Positions 35,301-46,424 of a stretch of DNA of 64,000 bases are shown one piece after another (the first letter of the stretch is position 1; each line of letters opens with the position of its first letter). The notes under the pieces were generated by a model, which was not told the DNA's origin, did not search any database, and was given only the letters and a program-made list of their open reading frames with translations. Source of the stretch: Pyrus communis (lineage: Eukaryota > Streptophyta > Magnoliopsida > Rosales > Rosaceae); NCBI RefSeq assembly GCF_963583255.1, contig NC_084809.1:9340215-9404214 (forward strand), written 5' to 3'. The translations under genes were made by a program, and so were the position numbers.

Positions 35301-38300
35301 CTGTACACACAAAGTTAATGCCCTATAATTTACGCATTAGCTGCATCTGTTTCTGTTGGCATCAGGGGTAGGATCTTTTTTCTTGTCCTGTTTGCTCGTT
35401 AGTGAGGAATCAGTTCCTGAAACATGTATTCCTCAGTTTAGTTAGTACCGATAAGCTTGATCAGCATTAAGTAACTGATTAGCATTTCATTTCAAAATTC
35501 TATTAATGTGCACTATACTAAATGGTGTCTGTTAACAGCATTAATTATAGTATTCTTATCATTATAGGAATGGCCCCCAGTACGTCACCAGACTACTACA
35601 TAGCAGCACTTGGACTAGGAGTTGTGGCAGCATTGGTTATGTTCAGAGCAGAAGTGACTACAGTTCTGACTGCAGTTGTGGCCACAATAGTGGTGGTGAT
35701 CATGGTGGCCCTGGGGGCCCGTTGGTGGCGTGGCTTCCATGGAAGTCGAGTAAATAACCTAGGTTTGAGTTCACAGTCAATGAAGCATAAGAAAACAGTC
35801 GAAGTCACTCTCATAACTTCTAATAGTTGGAAAGTTCTGTTAGGTTCTAGGAGATGTACTGCAAACTAATATATTCATTCACTGCTAATGCATTCTTGAT
35901 CCTACCATTTAGATAGTAGACTTTCTCGAGAATGGATTTTCAGCCAAACGCATGGTCTTAATGGAGTTAAAAAGAGCTGAACATGGATGATATGTACTCT
36001 AGCTAACCCAAGTGGGTAGATCTAGACCTTGTATTATTTTTGCCCAGGTCAACTTTCTTAGAGTGGTTGAACTTTGTTTGCTTGTTCTAAAGTCTATGTT
36101 GCTCTGGATCTGAAGTTGGTCACAGAAAATTGGAACAGAAAAACCGAGTTTGCAATACTAAGAAAATAATCAAACCAGGAAGCTTAAAGTATTCATCTTA
36201 ATGTGAATAAGAATTCTCATGAGCGGATATGTGTTTCTTCTGTTTGTGTTTATTTGTTTGTCTGCATTATCTAGCTTCATTTGGTTAGCAACTTTGATTT
36301 TCTGAACTCAGTTCAAATGTGGCATATTTTTTGGTACAGCTGCACGTGTCGTAAAAGTTTATCACTTACTGCAATGCAATTGAGTTGCTAATTTGTTTTG
36401 TAGATATTGATGACTGATTGAGCATCCATCCTTTTGACATGTACATTCGTGTAGAAAATAGTTTGTTCCGTATTATTAACATTTGATGCCTTGGTGAAGG
36501 TCATGCATGTACCCATGTAAAAGTAGTGCCCTTGAATTTTATAGATTATATAAGTGGAGGCACTCTCTTATGGCCAAAACCTCACTCTTAACTAATGATA
36601 TAATGAGGTCTTATTTACGTCTATATAGGGTAAAGCTTATTTACGTCCTTTAGCACTCGAGCTAATGAAACTGATATCTGTTTCAACTTCAGATGTGGAG
36701 CCACAATATGCCGGTGCAAGGATAGAAGGGGATGTTGTTACTTTGGATTTTGTGAAGAAAATGATGGAGGATTTCAAGAATCAGAAGAATTTACACCAAC
36801 GGTATGTGTGGGAATTACAATACTCACTGTCATGGACCTTGGCAGCAAGATGTTTTTAGACACTCTTTTCACTTCATCTGGCATCGATATTGCAGATATG
36901 CGTTCCAAATTGTCTTACAGACGAAAGAAATGTTGCAAGCCATGCCTTCTCTGGTTGATATAAATATTGCTAAGGGCAATCATTTTACCGTTTGTGGTGA
37001 CGTACATGGGCAGGTAATAGATTTCTTCCATATCCATAAGATACTGGATCAAGTGCTTGATTTGACTTTGAACAACATCAACATCGTAGAAGGTTAATTC
37101 ATAGAGAAATAAAGGGATTTGACCGGTAAATGTCAAATACTAGGTGAAACAATAGATATTTCAATTTCATATTGTCTTATGGTATTTCTGAAGTCAACCT
37201 AGTCCGACTAATGTATTATAGCTTCTAGTTTTGGTAGTTTTGGTGGTTGTCTACATGATATGTATCTATTTATGTTTTAGGCACTCTCTCATTTGTTTGT
37301 TTGTGTGCCTGCAGTTCTATGATCTTCTAAATATTTTTGAGCTTAACGGGCTTCCTTCAGATGAGAATCCATATCTATTCAATGGAGACTTTGTGGACAG
37401 GGGATCTTTTTCTTTGGAGGTGATCCTAACATTGTTTGCTTTTAAGTGCATGTCTCCATCAGGTGAATCCTTTTGTTTTCTTGATCGGTTTATAATTTTT
37501 TGTTAAGTCTAGGTATATTTTTTTAGGCCTTCCATATCTTTTGCGAAGTCATGTTGAAGTCACTTTTCAATTACTTCGTTGTGGGATATTACCTTGTTGC
37601 TCCTTTCAACGTCAATATTAACTCCGATATTCATTTAACACTCATTTCCTTTGCTCAGTAATCTGACCATGTTCTACTCTTTTCAATTTAAAAGAAATCA
37701 TGTTCTGAATTGATAACACTCATTTCCGTTTATTATTTTTTTTTAATTTTCAGCAATATATCTCGCAAGAGGAAATCATGAGAGCAAGAGCATGAATAGG
37801 ATTTATGGTTTTGAGGGCGAGGTCCAGTCCAAATTAAGCGACAAGTTTGTGGAGCTGTTTGCTGAAGTTTTTTGTTGTCTACCACTGGCTCATGTAATAA
37901 ATGGGAAGGTTTTTGTAGTCCATGGGGGTCTTTTCAGCGTTGATGGAGTGAAACTCAGCGACATTAGAGCAATTAATCGGTTTTGTGAGCCTCCTGAGGA
38001 AGGTAATTTATTACATCCCCTCCCTTTATTCTGCTTTTCGATTACGTCTGTTATTGCCCTTAACCAGGTGGATTTAAAGTTTGAAAATATGTCATCACAA
38101 ACCTTCTGTAAATTAATTAGTAGGCCGATTTTATATTTGTTTTTTCTGGGTTTCATCAGGGTTAATGTGTGAATTGCTGTGGAGTGATCCACAGCCTGCA
38201 CCTGGAAGAGGACCAAGCAAGCGAGGTGTAGGTCTTTCTTTTGGTGGCGATGTGACAAAAAGATTTTTGCAGGAAAACAATTTAGGTAAATTACTAGTGT

Positions 38301-38860
38301 TGACAAGTTATTTTACTGAAGTTAGTAGTGATACTTATCAAAAGATGTACTGGAGGATTTACATGGCTGTTAATATACAGATTTAGTTGTGCGATCTCAT
38401 GAAGTAAAGGACGAGGGTTATGAGATTGAGCATGATGGGAAACTTATCACTGTCTTTTCTGCTCCAAATTACTGTGATCAGGTAACTGAATGATGGCTAC
38501 TCGGCTACTCTTCGATCATTACTAAATCTTCTAAAATTGTTGTGCATGAACTTTATTGAAGCTTGTTTTTTGCACATATGATAATTTTGTTTTATGGTTC
38601 CGGCGTTGCAGATGGGTAACAAGGGTGCCTTTATCCGTTTCGAAGCACCAGATTTGAAGCCGAACATTGTTACTTTCTCAGCAGTGGTCAGTGTTTCCTG
38701 TCAATTTAACTGCTCCATATTTTTTTAACATGCGCGCGCACACTGTACACTAATGACGTGTCTCGTTGCACTAAAAAAATTTCCTTGTATAATATCGCAG
38801 CCACATCCTGACGTCAAGCCAATGGCATATGCGAACAACTTCCTCCGAATGTTTCAGTAA
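32338..38860 (+). CDS. PP5: Serine/threonine protein phosphatase 5 (TPR-PP5)
   Basis: Coding exons for the short form: 32338-32416, 32841-33010, 33089-33160, 33928-34078, 36693-36801, 36896-37013, 37315-37462, 37754-38002, 38160-38285, 38381-38481, 38612-38686 and 38801-38860. All phases fit and give 485 aa, close to Arabidopsis PP5. Three TPR repeats (about residues 13-115; [20 protein letters not shown]) bind Hsp90-type partners. The PPP catalytic domain (about 190-470) shows GDVHG at 228-232, GDFVDRG at 257-263, GNHE at 289-292 and HGGLF at 339-343, the metal-binding and catalytic motifs. The C-terminus is NNFLRMFQ. Plant PP5 dephosphorylates phytochromes and works with Hsp90 in the cytosol and nucleus. 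The intron after 33010 begins GC rather than GT. A cassette exon (35568-35762) can add a membrane segment. It is followed on the same strand by a PMD gene and an RLP29-like gene. Confidence 0.95.
35568..35762 (+). CDS. PP5: Optional PP5 exon encoding a hydrophobic membrane segment
   Basis: Between PP5 exons 34078 and 36693 lies a 195-bp open segment with an acceptor (ATTATAG before 35568) and a phase-matched donor (CTAG|GTTTGA after 35762). It would add 65 residues in frame, including [12 protein letters not shown] and [19 protein letters not shown], then basic [10 protein letters not shown]. Plant PP5 genes (tomato, Arabidopsis) are known to make a longer membrane-bound ER/nuclear-envelope isoform by alternative splicing, and this exon fits that role. 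The exact donor is inferred from phase. Confidence 0.75.
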
Positions 38861-40174
38861 TTTATTTGTCCGAGTGCAAGTGCCAACACAGTTGAATACG
38901 ACTTTGCTTCAGAAGCCTATTGGAGGAGGGGTTGGTGCATGTTGACAACTGCAGTATCTTGTCGCGATTACTTCCCGTAAAGATGGTTCTTTTCATTTTA
39001 TGTATCTTTCTTGTTCTTGTTCTTGTTCTTCTTCCGACTAGGACGAGAATATTTCAGGCATTTTCTTTGAAGTCGTTTGTGTTCTTATGCTTGCTCCTGG
39101 AAGCCAGGTTTAGAGACGAAAGTCATAACCCTATGGAGAATGACTGCCAGCTAAAGCTCATGGCGTTTGCTTCGTGTTTATTTTTATGAATTTTGATGGG
39201 TTTCTATTTTTTTTTCGCCGGTATTTTGGATCTTCAAAATACCGGCGTAAATATGTCATCAAATTTGTTCTTTTTGTTTTTGAATTCGTTGCAACCATAT
39301 AACTTGTAAATATTTGAATTTATACCTGATTTTGACCTGGAAAATATCTCAAGTGCCTGCAATAAAGTTGTCATCCCACAGCCTAGACTGGAGAGAGCAA
39401 TAGAATCATCCTGCATGAGGGGAAATACGCGTTTTCCGTTTCATTGTCTTCTCTCTCGTCATGTGACTCTTTTGCATTCAGGTATAAATGAGAATGTACT
39501 ATACTAGTAATTACTTGTCATTCTTGTCAAGAAAACGGAATAATCGGATTAATTTTATTGTTCCCTTGACTTTCCAATGTGTACGGTTGCATCAACTCAA
39601 AATCAATCGGCAATGTTTTCTATATGATTGAAACTATTATACACGGATCAGGTAATGGGAGAGCATGCGTAGCGTGTAACTTATTCTGATGCCATGCTAG
39701 AATGTTGATATCGAACGCAAAGCCAATTGATAAGAGCTAGAGACAATATTTTGAGTGATGAGTTATATCGTAACTTAATTGTAACACATTACGAGAGATC
39801 CAAATTGAAAAGGTTATGACGGCCACTACGTGTAATTCTTGAACAACATAAATTAAAGAAGAGTACAAAAATCAAGGGTTTCTCAATGGTATGCTATTGA
39901 CGTATTGCAGAATTATCGTCAAGTTAAACTACAATATCACTATATAAGCCGATTTTAGCTTAGTTTATTAAGAACACTCACCTTTCCACCTAAAATGCCG
40001 AGTTCGAATTTCCCACCCAATATTGTTGTATCAAAGAAATAAAGAGCTTCAAAATCTTGGGCCCAATATCAGGCCCAAACAAATTCATTTTTCAGGTTAC
40101 CCAATTTTAAGGTTGGGCTCGGGTTAGGGCAGTGAAACCCACCCAAAATCAAGCCCTGGTAAGAAAAGAAATAG
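38861..40174. other. PP5 3' UTR and intergenic spacer
   Basis: The PP5 3' UTR probably runs to about 39370. The rest is AT-rich with no coding signal. Confidence 0.5.
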
Positions 40175-41672
40175 AAAAATGAAAAATCAGTACTTTGTGT
40201 TTTGTCTTAGCTTCCATCGTCGTTTCGACATTGGAGGACTTGAATTGCTTGCGTTCGTCGCCCCAGCTCTCCGGCGTCGTTTTGGCTCGATTTGCATTTC
40301 AGGTTTGTTTATTTCCTCCTCATCATTTGCCCCCCATAAAGTCTCTTCCTTCTTTCTTCTAATCCGTCTAACCCTTCCCTTCTCAGCTCCCTGTTTGGTT
40401 TCCGAGAAAATTTAATTCTCCAACTTTCTCAAGAAATTTTATTTCTCAAATACACCACCACCGTCTTCGGCTCACTTCAATTTCTGAGAAAAATGAAACT
40501 AAAACCAGCTGATAACATAACTGACACAGAATCTAGTTTTTTTTTTTCCTTTTATTTTCTCGGAAGCCAAACGGGGGGTTTTGATTTTGGTTGTGATTAT
40601 GATTGAGGATTAACTGTGTTTGGATTAAATAATAAGCTATGGTTTGCAGAGTTTATAGCGTTATGGATATGAACTTTTGAAATGTAGAGTGGATTTCTGT
40701 GGCAATTAATCCTTGAATTGGATTAGTTAATTTAATTGGGGGTCTTAATTAGGGTTTTGGGTGCTGTATCTTAGTTGCTATACCTTTCGGATGGTAATTG
40801 AATTGTGAAGATAAATGAAGAAGGTAAGTGGAGCTTCAAGTCTTAGTGTATTAGCTGAGAGAAATTGATCTTACCAGGTTGCACCATTGCTCGGTTCTTC
40901 GAAAAGTACAAGAGGAATTGAAATGCATTGTGGTGCGTGATGATGTTCATCTGAGCAAATTTAGGGTGCATGATGATGATTTTCCATTACGTCTCGCATT
41001 TTTGGTTTTTGGATAGGGAGAGGAAAAGGAAAGGAGGATTCTTGAAAGTGTTTATTCAAACGAAAAGCGTTTGAATGATGTCCTTGCTCTTTCATATAAC
41101 ATGTAGATGAGTGAATGTTTATGGGTAAAAGTTATTCATTTGTCATGAATTAAGAATGACAGTTCATGGGAAGAATTGTGATTGAAAAAGAGGACATATT
41201 CCAAAGAGCGTGCTTAGACTTTCTCGAATGAAAACAAACTGCGGTATGAGAGTTTCATTATGTTTTGACCTTTAAAATTCTAGCACTTGACATATTGGAA
41301 ATTGCAAAGATTAAGACCGTAAATACAAGTCTCTTAATTTGACCCGAGTAGGTTTAGAATGCACAAAATGCTTTCAATTCTAATGTAAATGAAGCTTTTT
41401 GTTTGCTGGTTCTTTCCAACTGCAACAATTTTCATATTTATTCTAACTTGTGCTCCAATTTACCTCATTCCAATATGCTTGCAAAGCTTCCTGGAGCTGA
41501 AACTCATTGTTTTGTGTAAATTTGATACAAGTGAGAGGCAAACATAGAGTATAGTCGATTCCTTCTGTAATTTTGTCGTTACTGAGTTTAACGGATTTAC
41601 TATCTATGATTATGAATTAAGATGCTGCTATGGAGCTAATACACTGGGTGATATTTTCTGTAGTTGGCAGTA
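40175..41672 (+). promoter_or_regulatory. Probable leader exon and leader intron of the PMD gene
   Basis: A GC-richer block (about 40195-40302) ends in TTTCAG|GTTTGT and looks like a non-coding first exon. A long intron would then lead to the coding exon at about 41673, preceded by TTTTCTGTAG. No protein match was seen in the block. The transcription start is not identified. Confidence 0.4.
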
Positions 41673-44259
41673 ATGGAAATGATACTGGTGGACCCTTATG
41701 GGACAAATCCCGGACCAATTGATGGTTCAGTGCTTTATGATCAGGACAAGCATGTGTCTTCAGCAGTTTGGGATGGACAGGTGCGGTGAACAATTTAATG
41801 AACCATATAAGGCCTTTTACCATTTCCTTCCGTCTTTTTTAATTAGCTATTTTTTCTGATCTGGATGATAATATATATTATTAACTACCTACAGGAACGT
41901 GGTGCACTCAGATGTCATGAACACACTTCAAAGCTTGATCAATGGACACTCACGGAGAAACAGGTTGAGTTGGTAGAGAAGGCTGGATTTGGTTATTTAA
42001 GATGGATTCCGGCAATCAGTCTAGATAACCCACTCATTTCTGCACTAGTTGAAAGGTGGAGGAGAGAAACAAACACTTTTCACCTTAATGTTGGAGAATT
42101 GACGGTAACTCTTAAGGATGTCGCACTATTGCTTGGACTAGCAATTGATGGAGACCCTGTAATTGGTATAACACATACCACCTGCAACTCAGTTTGTGAC
42201 AGGTATCTCGGAAAAGTACCAGAATCTAGTTATACTAGCGGTGGAATGGTGAAGCTAAGCTGGTTGAAAGAGTTCTTTTCCCATTGTCCCAAAGATGCAC
42301 CACTCGAAGTGATTGAATGTCATACCCGTGCATACCTCTTATATCTTGTTGGAAGTACAATATTTTCCACAACTACTGGGAATAAAGTCCCTGTCATGTA
42401 CCTTCCACTGTTCGAGAATTTTGACAATTGTGGGAGATATGCCTGGGGGGCAGCAGCATTGTCATTCTTGTACAGGGCACTGGGAAATGCCTCTCTGAGA
42501 TCTCAAAGTACAATTAGTGGTTGTTTAACGCTACTACAGGTTATCTACGTGTCTTTTTATTTCTTTTGTATTTTCTATTTTTTGAGCAGTTCCTTTGGCT
42601 CTTATTTGCAGTTGCTTCTTGTTGACATCTTTCTTTTTCTTTTTATATTTCATATCATATTTTTGCAGTGCTGGAGTTACTTTCACCTAAATATTGGACG
42701 ACCAAAGCTCAATACAGGTTCAATGCATGATCGTTTTCCTTTTGTGCTTAGCTGGAAAGGAAAGCAAAGTGGGCCAACAACAAACCGTGATGTAGTGTTT
42801 TATCGTAAAGCTCTGGATTCCTTGAAACCATGTGATGTTAGTTTTTCCTTCTTCTTTCCATCGATAACTGAGTCAGTTGATATGCTAGTTTTAATGTATG
42901 ATATAAAAATAAATTTGACATGGCGTTGGCTTATAGGTGGAGTGGCTTCCATATAGAACTATGGACAGTACAGTGATTCCAGAAGATATCAAGAGCAATC
43001 TGAATATAGGGAGGTCAAAAACAATGCTGATATGCTTTGACAAGGCAGAAAGGCATCTCCCAAACCGTTGCCTAAGGCAATACGGCATGTCTCAGTCAAT
43101 CCCAGAGGATGTACAGCGATGGGAGAGAAAAAGTCGCGGAGTTGACGGTGGGGTTGACTTGTCAGGAAAAATGGAGTCAGAGCTTAATGAATGGCTGGAG
43201 CATCGATATCATATTGTTGAAGGTGATGATGGTGCAGATGAAAGTGATTATATGCTGTGGTACCTGAAAATTACACGTAAATTTATAGGGAGGCCTATAT
43301 CTCTCTCCTCTGAGTTTCAAATAACGGTAATATTGTATTGAATAAGTAAAATTATAATTTATTGGTTATTGGCAAGTGTAAGGATAAGGAGATGGTGCAT
43401 TATCTTTAAATGATAACGTTATTAACTTTTGCAGAATGCTGGGTTGAGGGATATTGCACGCATAGCAGATACATTTGTAACAGACGGGTTGGACCAAAAA
43501 CAAGCTGATTCAATTGAAGAAATCAGAAGTATTGCGCATCAATGTTTGAGGGACCAGATTTGTGGTCCAGACATACCATCACCCACCCCACAAAATGAAT
43601 TTGGGAAAAGGATAAGAGGAAAGGAGAGGGTAAGAAGAAAAGGTATGGGAAGACGTTTGCGGAAGGATGATCCAGCACAATATATTACTGCTAGTGAGGA
43701 CGATCAATCCCAGTTTTGTGGTACCAATGTCAGGGTTGAGCAGATACGTTTTCAGGATGTACACAGTGAAGATCATTCGCAGCTATATCCTGTTGACAGT
43801 GAGGTCACTGCTTTGCATATGATCAACGGAGATGATGAGGATGAGAATATGCAGCTATGCAGTGCCGACATGGGGTTTGATCATTCAGAGCTAAGCCATG
43901 CGGCTACTGTGGAAGGTAATTCTGAGCTAATCCGTGCGGTTGTGAAGTTTGATGATGCGCAGCTTTTTGAAGCAACCGAAAAGATCGACTCACAGCTTCG
44001 TGATACCATAAATGAAGTCAAGGACTCACAACTGTCTGATTCAACTAAGGTAGTTGATACACAGATGTGCAATGCAACTAAGGTCATTGACTCACAGCTC
44101 CGTGGTGCACATAACGAGGTTGATGACTCAGAGCTTCCTCATGTTACGAGTGAGAGTGATCCACAAGCATCGAAAGTTGAAGCAGAGGTTGTTCCAGAGC
44201 CTTCTCTTGAAACTCCTCAGGACATTGCCCAGCAGAGTAAATGTAGTGTCGTAGTATAA
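41673..44259 (+). CDS. Plant mobile domain protein, MAIN/MAIL family
   Basis: Exons 41673-41780, 41895-42539, 42669-42836, 42937-43326 and 43435-44259 join in frame to 711 aa. The plant mobile domain (aminotransferase-like) spans about residues 37-420, with LRCHEHTSKLDQW, PAISLDNPLISALVERWRRE, NTFHLNVGELTVTLKDVALL, CLTLLQ|CWSYFHLNIGRPK and KAERHLPNRC. A basic stretch (about 495-514, KRIRGKERVRRKGMGRRLRK) looks like a nuclear localisation signal. The remaining 200 residues are acidic with a recurring DSQL-type motif. Relatives MAIN and MAIL1 work in the nucleus with the phosphatase-like PP7L in transposon silencing and meristem maintenance; databases often call them serine/threonine-protein phosphatase 7 long form homologues although they have no phosphatase domain. 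Length and tail suggest the MAIL2-like branch, which I hold loosely. It does not look like a transposase copy: introns are present and no terminal repeats were seen. Confidence 0.9.
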
Positions 44260-45956
44260 TATAAAGCCGCCATCATGCAATTTTTCTGAGGTAATCCATT
44301 CACACGAGTAAAGACGTGTACTCTGATCTGATAATTCTTCGATCTTATTTGTACTATTTTCTGCTTTCATTTGTTCTATATACCAGATGAATCTGTAATT
44401 CCATTTTATTGTTTGACAGGCAGCGCGAGCGTAACTATACGAATTGCAAATGTGCAGCTAGATTAGCAGTCTTGGGGAAGTAAGCTGGCAACAAGATGCT
44501 TCGGTTCATGTTAATTATTCTACTGTTTTGTGCTGTAACAATTTTATGTCTGATCTATTTTTATAACGTCATCTTCGTCTTTAGGTTATCGATTATTCAC
44601 TTTCGTTTCCAAATGTAAAGATTACTGGAAGTTGTGTCTGTTCAGGTACTGGAAATAATGTATAATTTCATGTATATTATGATCCCTCTGAAAATTTTGA
44701 AGTTTCGATTTTTCCCGTTGGGTTTTTGTTGTTTTGTATACAAGCGAGTAGCGATAATGGGGGAGGAAAATCGAACCCGAGATCTTGAGTGATGATTGTT
44801 TTTTTACTGACGGAGCTACAAGTCGCTTATCGTGGGATGCTTTTATTTCTTGAAGAAAATGTAAGGGACAAATGGGCCCTTAAATCTGAATAACAGGGGA
44901 CCATTACTTAGGGTAGTTCATATTTTGAGACACAAACTATTCCTTTCACCATAATTTAGATAATTTACAGAGAGTATTTGGTTGATTGGATTAAAACCCT
45001 TTTGTATTTTTTTGGTCGAAAGTCTTGTGTAGTGTCAGGCAACTAGCACAACTCTAAACGCTCCAATTTAGCCCTCGTGTGGGGTCTACGATTCGGTTCA
45101 AATGGATAATTCACTGTATTTAAAGTATGTTGAAGAAAGAAACGAATAACTCTGCCCAACTTAAATTAATGAAACTTATCCATTTTAGTTATGCTAAAAT
45201 GATAGGATTATAAGGGATAGGTTTTATTCATAAAACGGTTATGTTCAAATCTCTTTTCAAATCCCTTCCGAAAAAAGAACCCCAAACGAAACTTTAAAGT
45301 TAAGTAAAACTTACTCTACCATATGGTGGTCTATATGAAAACTAAAAACTTCCAAAGATTGGGTTTAGGGTTTAGTTTCAGCAACTTTTTTTTTTTTTTT
45401 TCTTTTTTAACAACACTAGTCATTAAGATTTGAACTCTAAACCTCTTCGAACAAAATCTCGAACAAAGTCAAAAACTGCAAGGTGTGAGGTGAAATTGTT
45501 ATGTGCTCAGCTTTAGGCATTCAGTAGCACAAGTTCAATGTTTTGTGCTACTATGCGACACTGCCCTGGTTTGCACTTTCATGTCATGGTTTTCTGTGAA
45601 AACCATTTTTTAAGTTGAAGGCTTTTGTTTATTAAACTCAACCGTTTACACCTGAATTTCATGTTGGGAGAGGACAAGAGTAGCAATTAATTTTGTGGGG
45701 ATGAAATTCCAATGCAAACTATTTTTGTCGTTGAAAACCAAAACCTGAAAACTACTTTCTTTTCAAAATTTGATCTTAAATTTTTATTTCTTGAAAATTG
45801 AAATTTAAAATAAAAAAACTAAAAATTAAAAACAAAATAATTATCAAATTGATCCGTTGCTTAACAATAGGAAAACAAAATTGTGTGTGTGGGAAAAGTG
45901 AAACATGCCCCCTTCAAGGTCCCTCGATCTCTTGACCCTACCTGTGCTTTCAAATT
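44260..45956. other. PMD 3' UTR and intergenic spacer
   Basis: The PMD 3' UTR may include a small intron (about 44290-44420). Further on, AT-rich sequence with low-complexity T/A runs near 45388 and 45790-45840. No gene recognised. Confidence 0.5.
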
Positions 45957-45965
45957 ATCAAATTC

Positions 45966-46149
45966 GGATTTGAATCCTCTCATGAGCAAAAGAGACGGAG
46001 CCTCCTGACCTAAATACACGAATCGTTGGATTTTGATTCAACGACTACAATTATTATAATTTTTAAAGGAATCATCTGTTTGTAACCGTTGAATTTTGAT
46101 CATGTGTTTAGGTCAAGAGGCTACGTCTCTCTGGAGAGGATCCAAATCC
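45966..46149. mobile_element. Mutator-type MITE, family M, copy 2
   Basis: 184 bp with inverted ends: left GGATTTGAATCCTCTCATGA, right in reverse complement GGATTTGGATCCTCTCCAGA. A perfect 9-bp duplication ATCAAATTC occurs at 45957-45965 and 46150-46158. Related to 1250-1448 and 59563-59759. Confidence 0.9.
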
Positions 46150-46248
46150 ATCAAATTCTTACTCATATTACTCAGATGTCATGATTCCCCCTTCCCCCAT
46201 TGATTTTCACCACTCCTCCTATCACTTCAATCACTTGTCCTACAACTC

Positions 46249-46251
<3 letters not shown>

Positions 46252-46339
<88 letters not shown>
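46252..46339. repeat. (CT)44 microsatellite upstream of RLP29-like gene
   Basis: An uninterrupted CT dinucleotide run of 88 bp ending 85 bp before the chosen start codon, so in the promoter or 5' UTR of the receptor-like protein gene. It can bind GAGA-type (BPC) factors and is likely length-variable. Confidence 0.95.
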
Positions 46340-46340
<1 letters not shown>

Positions 46341-46424
46341 GCACTCACATGAAGTGAAAACCCCATCTAAAAGCCAGACAACAAAATGCTGCAACTCACC
46401 AAACCTGCTCCACACCTTGACACA

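Noticed and set aside
40179..40415. 78-codon open frame before the PMD gene
   Set aside because: It spans a likely non-coding leader exon and its donor; no homology and no continuity with the coding exons.
41673..44259. PMD gene as a transposon-encoded mobile domain
   Set aside because: PMD domains occur in some transposable elements, but this copy has five phased exons, a nuclear signal and no terminal repeats, so a host gene is more likely.
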